Part shown: positions 6,334-7,984 of the stretch, in pieces
Layout of the letters: each line of letters opens with the position of its first letter
Numbering within the stretch: position 1 is the stretch's first letter
NCBI GenBank assembly: GCA_938044045.1
Contig: CALIQN010000050.1
Span: 1-7,984, forward strand
DNA: 7,984 nucleotides
Direction: 5' to 3'
DNA from: an uncultured Peptococcaceae bacterium
GTDB taxonomy: Bacteria > Bacillota > Peptococcia > Peptococcales > Peptococcaceae
Notes under the pieces: model-generated
Database searches by the model: none
The model's input: only the letters and a program-made list of their open reading frames with translations
Told to the model about the DNA's origin: nothing
Made by a program: the position numbers and the translations under genes

Positions 6334-6510
6334 TTACCAGTATGAACTGGACAAATTGCTGTTTTTTTTAGAATTATCAGGCTCTTTTTGCACCTTATTT
6401 ATAAACCTCTGCCAGCCTAGCGCCTCAGTTCGGTGCAGGCAAGCCGTTGCTAGAGAATTTAAAAGAGTCACCTCACTCCAGTCCATCGCCAGCTTAATCA
6501 AATGCTCCAT
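6334..6510 (-). CDS. Possible 58-aa small protein between units 1 and 2
   Basis: A minus-strand frame starts at ATG 6510 with a GAGGGTG ribosome binding site about 4 nt upstream and ends at TAA 6334-6336. It encodes 58 aa beginning MEHLIKLAMDWSEVTLLNSL and continuing with ATACLHRTEALGWQRFINKV and a polar, Ser/Asn/Lys-rich tail ending SSSYW. The first 40 residues look like amphipathic helices with normal amino-acid composition. Base composition appears richer in G and C than the flanking membrane-protein genes, and codons such as CTG and GCG are used. The family is unknown to me. No clear promoter is visible; TAGACA-like and TATTTT-like boxes upstream are poorly spaced. Downstream on its strand is a small hairpin (AAACC/GGTTT) followed by TCATTTTTT that could end transcription. 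It occupies most of the 6260-6583 interval, in which I see no other gene. Confidence 0.4.
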   Translation of the reverse strand: MEHLIKLAMDWSEVTLLNSLATACLHRTEALGWQRFINKVQKEPDNSKKNSNLSSSYW

Positions 6511-6583
6511 ATTTCACCCTCTTTCTTCTTTTTCCAGGCAACAAAAAATAGACCGTTTTATGACTTGTCTAGGTCATTATTTC

Positions 6584-6650
6584 ATTTTCCTACTTGCGGT
6601 AAGCTCTATTTTATAGGACACTAGGGAAAAACCTTAGGAGCGTGATACTT
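6584..6650 (+). repeat. Leader repeat, copy 2
   Basis: This is the second copy of the 67-nt leader found at 5731-5797, with 61 identical positions and no gaps. It keeps the TTGCGG-17-GACACT arrangement and AGGAG at the same distance from the ATG of unit 2. Here it is not preceded by a terminator hairpin. Confidence 0.85.
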
Positions 6651-7121
6651 ATGAAAGCTTTAAAAAAACTGCTTCTTTTAACTTGGCACAAGCTTATTGT
6701 CAATTTGATTTTAGTTTATCTCTATGTGCAAGCAATTGCTCTCATTGCTATAGTCAATATCACTCTCGACCCTGTAGACTATGATATTACACCTAATTTT
6801 ACCAAGCCACAACTCTCACCTGAAATGATTTTTCAGGGGCTTTTATTGATTTTTCTAGGTATTATTTGCTATCTATTTATGGTTTTCCTTATTAAAAAAG
6901 AAATAAAGATTACTTTTCTCATCTTTAATCTACTAGGATTTATCTATTTTTGGTTTGCCCCTGTATATGATATCTATCTACTCATAACCAACTACAATAC
7001 AAGACAGCTTTTAATTTTTGGCTATGATTTCGCCGTGCTGGCACTCTGTGCATTTTCTTTTTATGTCCTTATCTATATGAAAGACAATCAATTGTCTTTT
7101 ATCAAAAGATACTTACGTTAA
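6651..7121 (+). CDS. Four-helix membrane protein, tandem family unit 2
   Basis: This 156-aa protein is the most divergent member of the local family. Hydrophobic segments lie at about residues 15-38, 59-82, 86-104 and 121-143, with a basic tail ending SFIKRYLR. It shares with units 1 and 3 the N-terminal pattern M-x-ALKxx-5-HK-3-NL, the spacing of the four helices, an FLIFNLLGF motif matching LFILLNSFGL of unit 1 in the third helix, and a basic C-terminus. The first loop (about 39-58) differs and is acidic. The upstream leader, however, is almost identical to that of unit 1, so the promoter and translation signals were duplicated or converted while the coding part diverged. ATG 6651 is supported by AGGAG 10 nt upstream; an in-frame GTG at 6642 is too close to that site. 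No clear terminator follows. Function unknown. Confidence 0.72.
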   Translation: MKALKKLLLLTWHKLIVNLILVYLYVQAIALIAIVNITLDPVDYDITPNFTKPQLSPEMIFQGLLLIFLGIICYLFMVFLIKKEIKITFLIFNLLGFIYFWFAPVYDIYLLITNYNTRQLLIFGYDFAVLALCAFSFYVLIYMKDNQLSFIKRYLR

Positions 7122-7164
7122 TAAAACTTTTTTTAATCTATTTTCTATACCCTCACACCCATTT

Positions 7165-7193
7165 TTTACTTACACTAAACTACATTGTATAGA
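7165..7193 (+). promoter_or_regulatory. Candidate promoter of unit 3
   Basis: TTTACT (7165-7170) and TATAGA (7188-7193) are spaced by 17 bp; an overlapping TAGAAT at 7190-7195 is an alternative -10. Unit 3 lacks the 5' part of the leader shared by units 1 and 2, so it would need its own promoter or read-through from unit 2. Confidence 0.35.
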
Positions 7194-7213
7194 ATCTTAG
7201 GAGTGTGATACTT

Positions 7214-7684
7214 ATGGAAGCTTTGAAAAATTGGCTTTTCCTTATAGGACACAAGAGTGCTATCAATCTTTTTCTTATTTTGGTGTATGTCCATCTATTA
7301 ATTTTAACTTCTTTTATTGGTGCACATGTCTACTGGAAAGCACACTACTCACCTCAAGGTCTCACCCACACCGAAAGCTTGGCTTGGCTCTTCATTATCA
7401 CTATTGGTGGTGTCATTTATCTCGCTACTATTTTTATTGCTAAGGCTAAACTATCCAACCTTTTTATTCTTTTTAATGCTATTGGCTTACTATTATTTTG
7501 CTTCGCACTTCATTCTGAATTAGAAAATTACTATTCCGATAGTAATACCCTTAATCATTTAGGAGCACTTACTACGTATAATATTGGTGTCCTTGGCCTC
7601 TTTATCGCCATTATTATCATGTTAATCCTTTTTAAGAAACATCACTTTACCTTTCAACAAAGATTTCTACACACAAATAGATAA
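7214..7684 (+). CDS. Four-helix membrane protein, tandem family unit 3
   Basis: This 156-aa protein is a close paralogue of unit 1. The first 22 residues are identical (MEALKNWLFLIGHKSAINLF, then LI). The SLAW-FIITI and FIAKAK segments and the end (TTYNIGVL-LFIAIII, then LILFK and QQRFLH) are also nearly unchanged. Divergence is concentrated in the first loop (about 37-52) and in the loop after helix three (about 99-117), which is acidic here (SELENYYSDS). Four hydrophobic segments lie at about 17-37, 55-77, 79-98 and 121-140. The ATG at 7214 has AGGAG 10 nt upstream in the same 17-nt context as the other units. Similarity to unit 1 continues about 25 nt past the stop codon, which points to duplication of a DNA segment. 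Conserved helices with variable loops suggest selection for different partners, but this is inference. Confidence 0.75.
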   Translation: MEALKNWLFLIGHKSAINLFLILVYVHLLILTSFIGAHVYWKAHYSPQGLTHTESLAWLFIITIGGVIYLATIFIAKAKLSNLFILFNAIGLLLFCFALHSELENYYSDSNTLNHLGALTTYNIGVLGLFIAIIIMLILFKKHHFTFQQRFLHTNR

Positions 7685-7697
7685 AAAATAAAAGCTA

Positions 7698-7717
7698 GCT
7701 TAAGTAAGCATTTTTTT
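7698..7717 (+). terminator. Weak candidate terminator after unit 3
   Basis: A minimal GCTT-AAGT-AAGC hairpin (7698-7709) is followed by A and T7 (7711-7717). The stem has only 4-5 bp, so efficiency would be low; no better terminator is visible after unit 3. Confidence 0.25.
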
Positions 7718-7732
7718 GCGTAGTTTTAAGCC

Positions 7733-7864
7733 TTAAGCACATTTAGCACCTTCTGATACTCTAATTTCAAGAATTTCTAAATTTTCAAGTGTTGTTAATT
7801 CCGAAAGTTCTTCAGCAACATTTTTAGCGTAACTAGTTGAGTAAAAAACCTTTCCTCTATATAC
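7733..7864 (-). pseudogene. Open frame without start codon, likely gene remnant
   Basis: On the minus strand a frame of 43 codons runs from GTA at 7864 to TAA at 7733-7735 and reads like protein: VYRGKVFYSTSYAKNVAEEL, then SELTTLENLEILEIRVSEGA, then KCA. It remains open upstream only to a TAG inside the tRNA terminator (about 7895-7897), and contains no ATG, GTG or TTG. An ATG at 7866 is in a different frame that ends after 19 codons. The coding-like composition without a start or ribosome binding site suggests the 3' end of a decayed or frameshifted gene left next to the tRNA. I do not recognise the family. It could also be chance. Confidence 0.3.
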
Positions 7865-7886
7865 ATTAGTGAAATTTTTGCATAAG

Positions 7887-7918
7887 AAAAACCCCTATCT
7901 GTTAACAGATAGGGGTTT
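7887..7918 (-). terminator. Terminator of the tRNA-Phe transcript
   Basis: Complementary 15-nt arms at 7889-7903 and 7904-7918 meet in a GTTAAC centre, giving a stem of about 12 bp. On the minus strand the GGGG end is followed by T5. It lies 5 nt beyond the tRNA 3' end. Confidence 0.88.
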
Positions 7919-7923
7919 AATCG

Positions 7924-7984
7924 TGCCTCGAGGCGGAATCGAACCACCGACACGAGGATTTTCAGTCCTCTGCTCTACCGACTG
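7924..7984 (-). tRNA. tRNA-Phe (GAA), 5' end outside window
   Basis: On the minus strand the 3' part of a tRNA is visible. The anticodon arm is GAGGA-CTGAAAA-TCCTC (7954-7970), with anticodon GAA at 7961-7963, which reads phenylalanine codons. The T arm GGTGG-TTCGATT-CCGCC lies before the 3' acceptor strand TCGAGGC (7925-7931) and discriminator A (7924). The D-loop sequence AGTCGGTAGAGC is present at the window end; the 5' acceptor strand lies beyond it. CCA is not encoded (the next bases are CGA), so it must be added by nucleotidyltransferase. Confidence 0.95.

Noticed and set aside
6317..6616. Plus-strand frame of 99 codons between units 1 and 2
   Set aside because: There is no ribosome binding site, the composition is not protein-like, and its 3' end runs into the leader repeat. 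The opposite strand offers a better supported small gene in the same place.
7080..7099. Hairpin AAAGACAAT-CA-ATTGTCTTT near the end of unit 2
   Set aside because: It lies inside the coding sequence, is followed by only a short T-run and is A/T-rich with a 2-nt centre. It is more likely coincidence than a terminator.
1..7984. CRISPR array or insertion sequence
   Set aside because: No regularly spaced short repeats, transposase reading frame or terminal inverted repeats with target duplications were seen. The repeats in 5731-7710 belong to duplicated genes.

Overview
The window looks like chromosomal DNA of an AT-rich, low-GC Bacillota species. The pairing of a YwmB-like exported protein with murA, the strong AGGAG-type ribosome binding sites and the TTGACA/TATAAT-type promoters all fit that group. 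A rubredoxin and a NifX/NifB-dimerisation-domain protein suggest an anaerobe (Clostridia or Negativicutes-like). The sequence alone does not settle the genus.

Left half (about 1-4552) is mostly housekeeping. On the minus strand lie RNase III (rnc) and an overlapping Elp3-like radical SAM gene, transcribed from a good promoter. Divergent from them is a small NifX-type protein. It converges on a rubredoxin, and the two share a strong bidirectional terminator. Upstream of rubredoxin, also on the minus strand, are murA (GTG start, own promoter) and an exported YwmB-like protein with its own promoter.

Middle (4553-5736) is a two-gene sdpR-sdpI type operon: an ArsR-family repressor without metal-binding cysteines, translationally coupled to a polytopic SdpI/DUF1648-type membrane protein. 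Its promoter is buried in a perfect 50-bp inverted repeat that is very probably the autoregulatory operator. A strong terminator closes the operon.

Right part (5737-7710) is an accessory-looking tandem array of three related four-helix membrane proteins of 153-156 aa that I do not recognise. Units 1 and 2 share a roughly 67-nt upstream leader almost base for base. Units 1 and 3 share most of their coding sequence and 3' flank. Between units 1 and 2 lies a possible 58-aa minus-strand small gene with a ribosome binding site.

The right edge (7733-7984) holds an open frame without a start codon, probably a gene remnant, then a terminator and the 3' part of a tRNA-Phe(GAA) gene on the minus strand that runs off the window.

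The best candidate for something undescribed is the sdpRI operon with its large palindromic operator plus the adjacent, repeatedly duplicated membrane-protein family. No SdpABC-like toxin genes are visible, so a functional link between the two is only a hypothesis.
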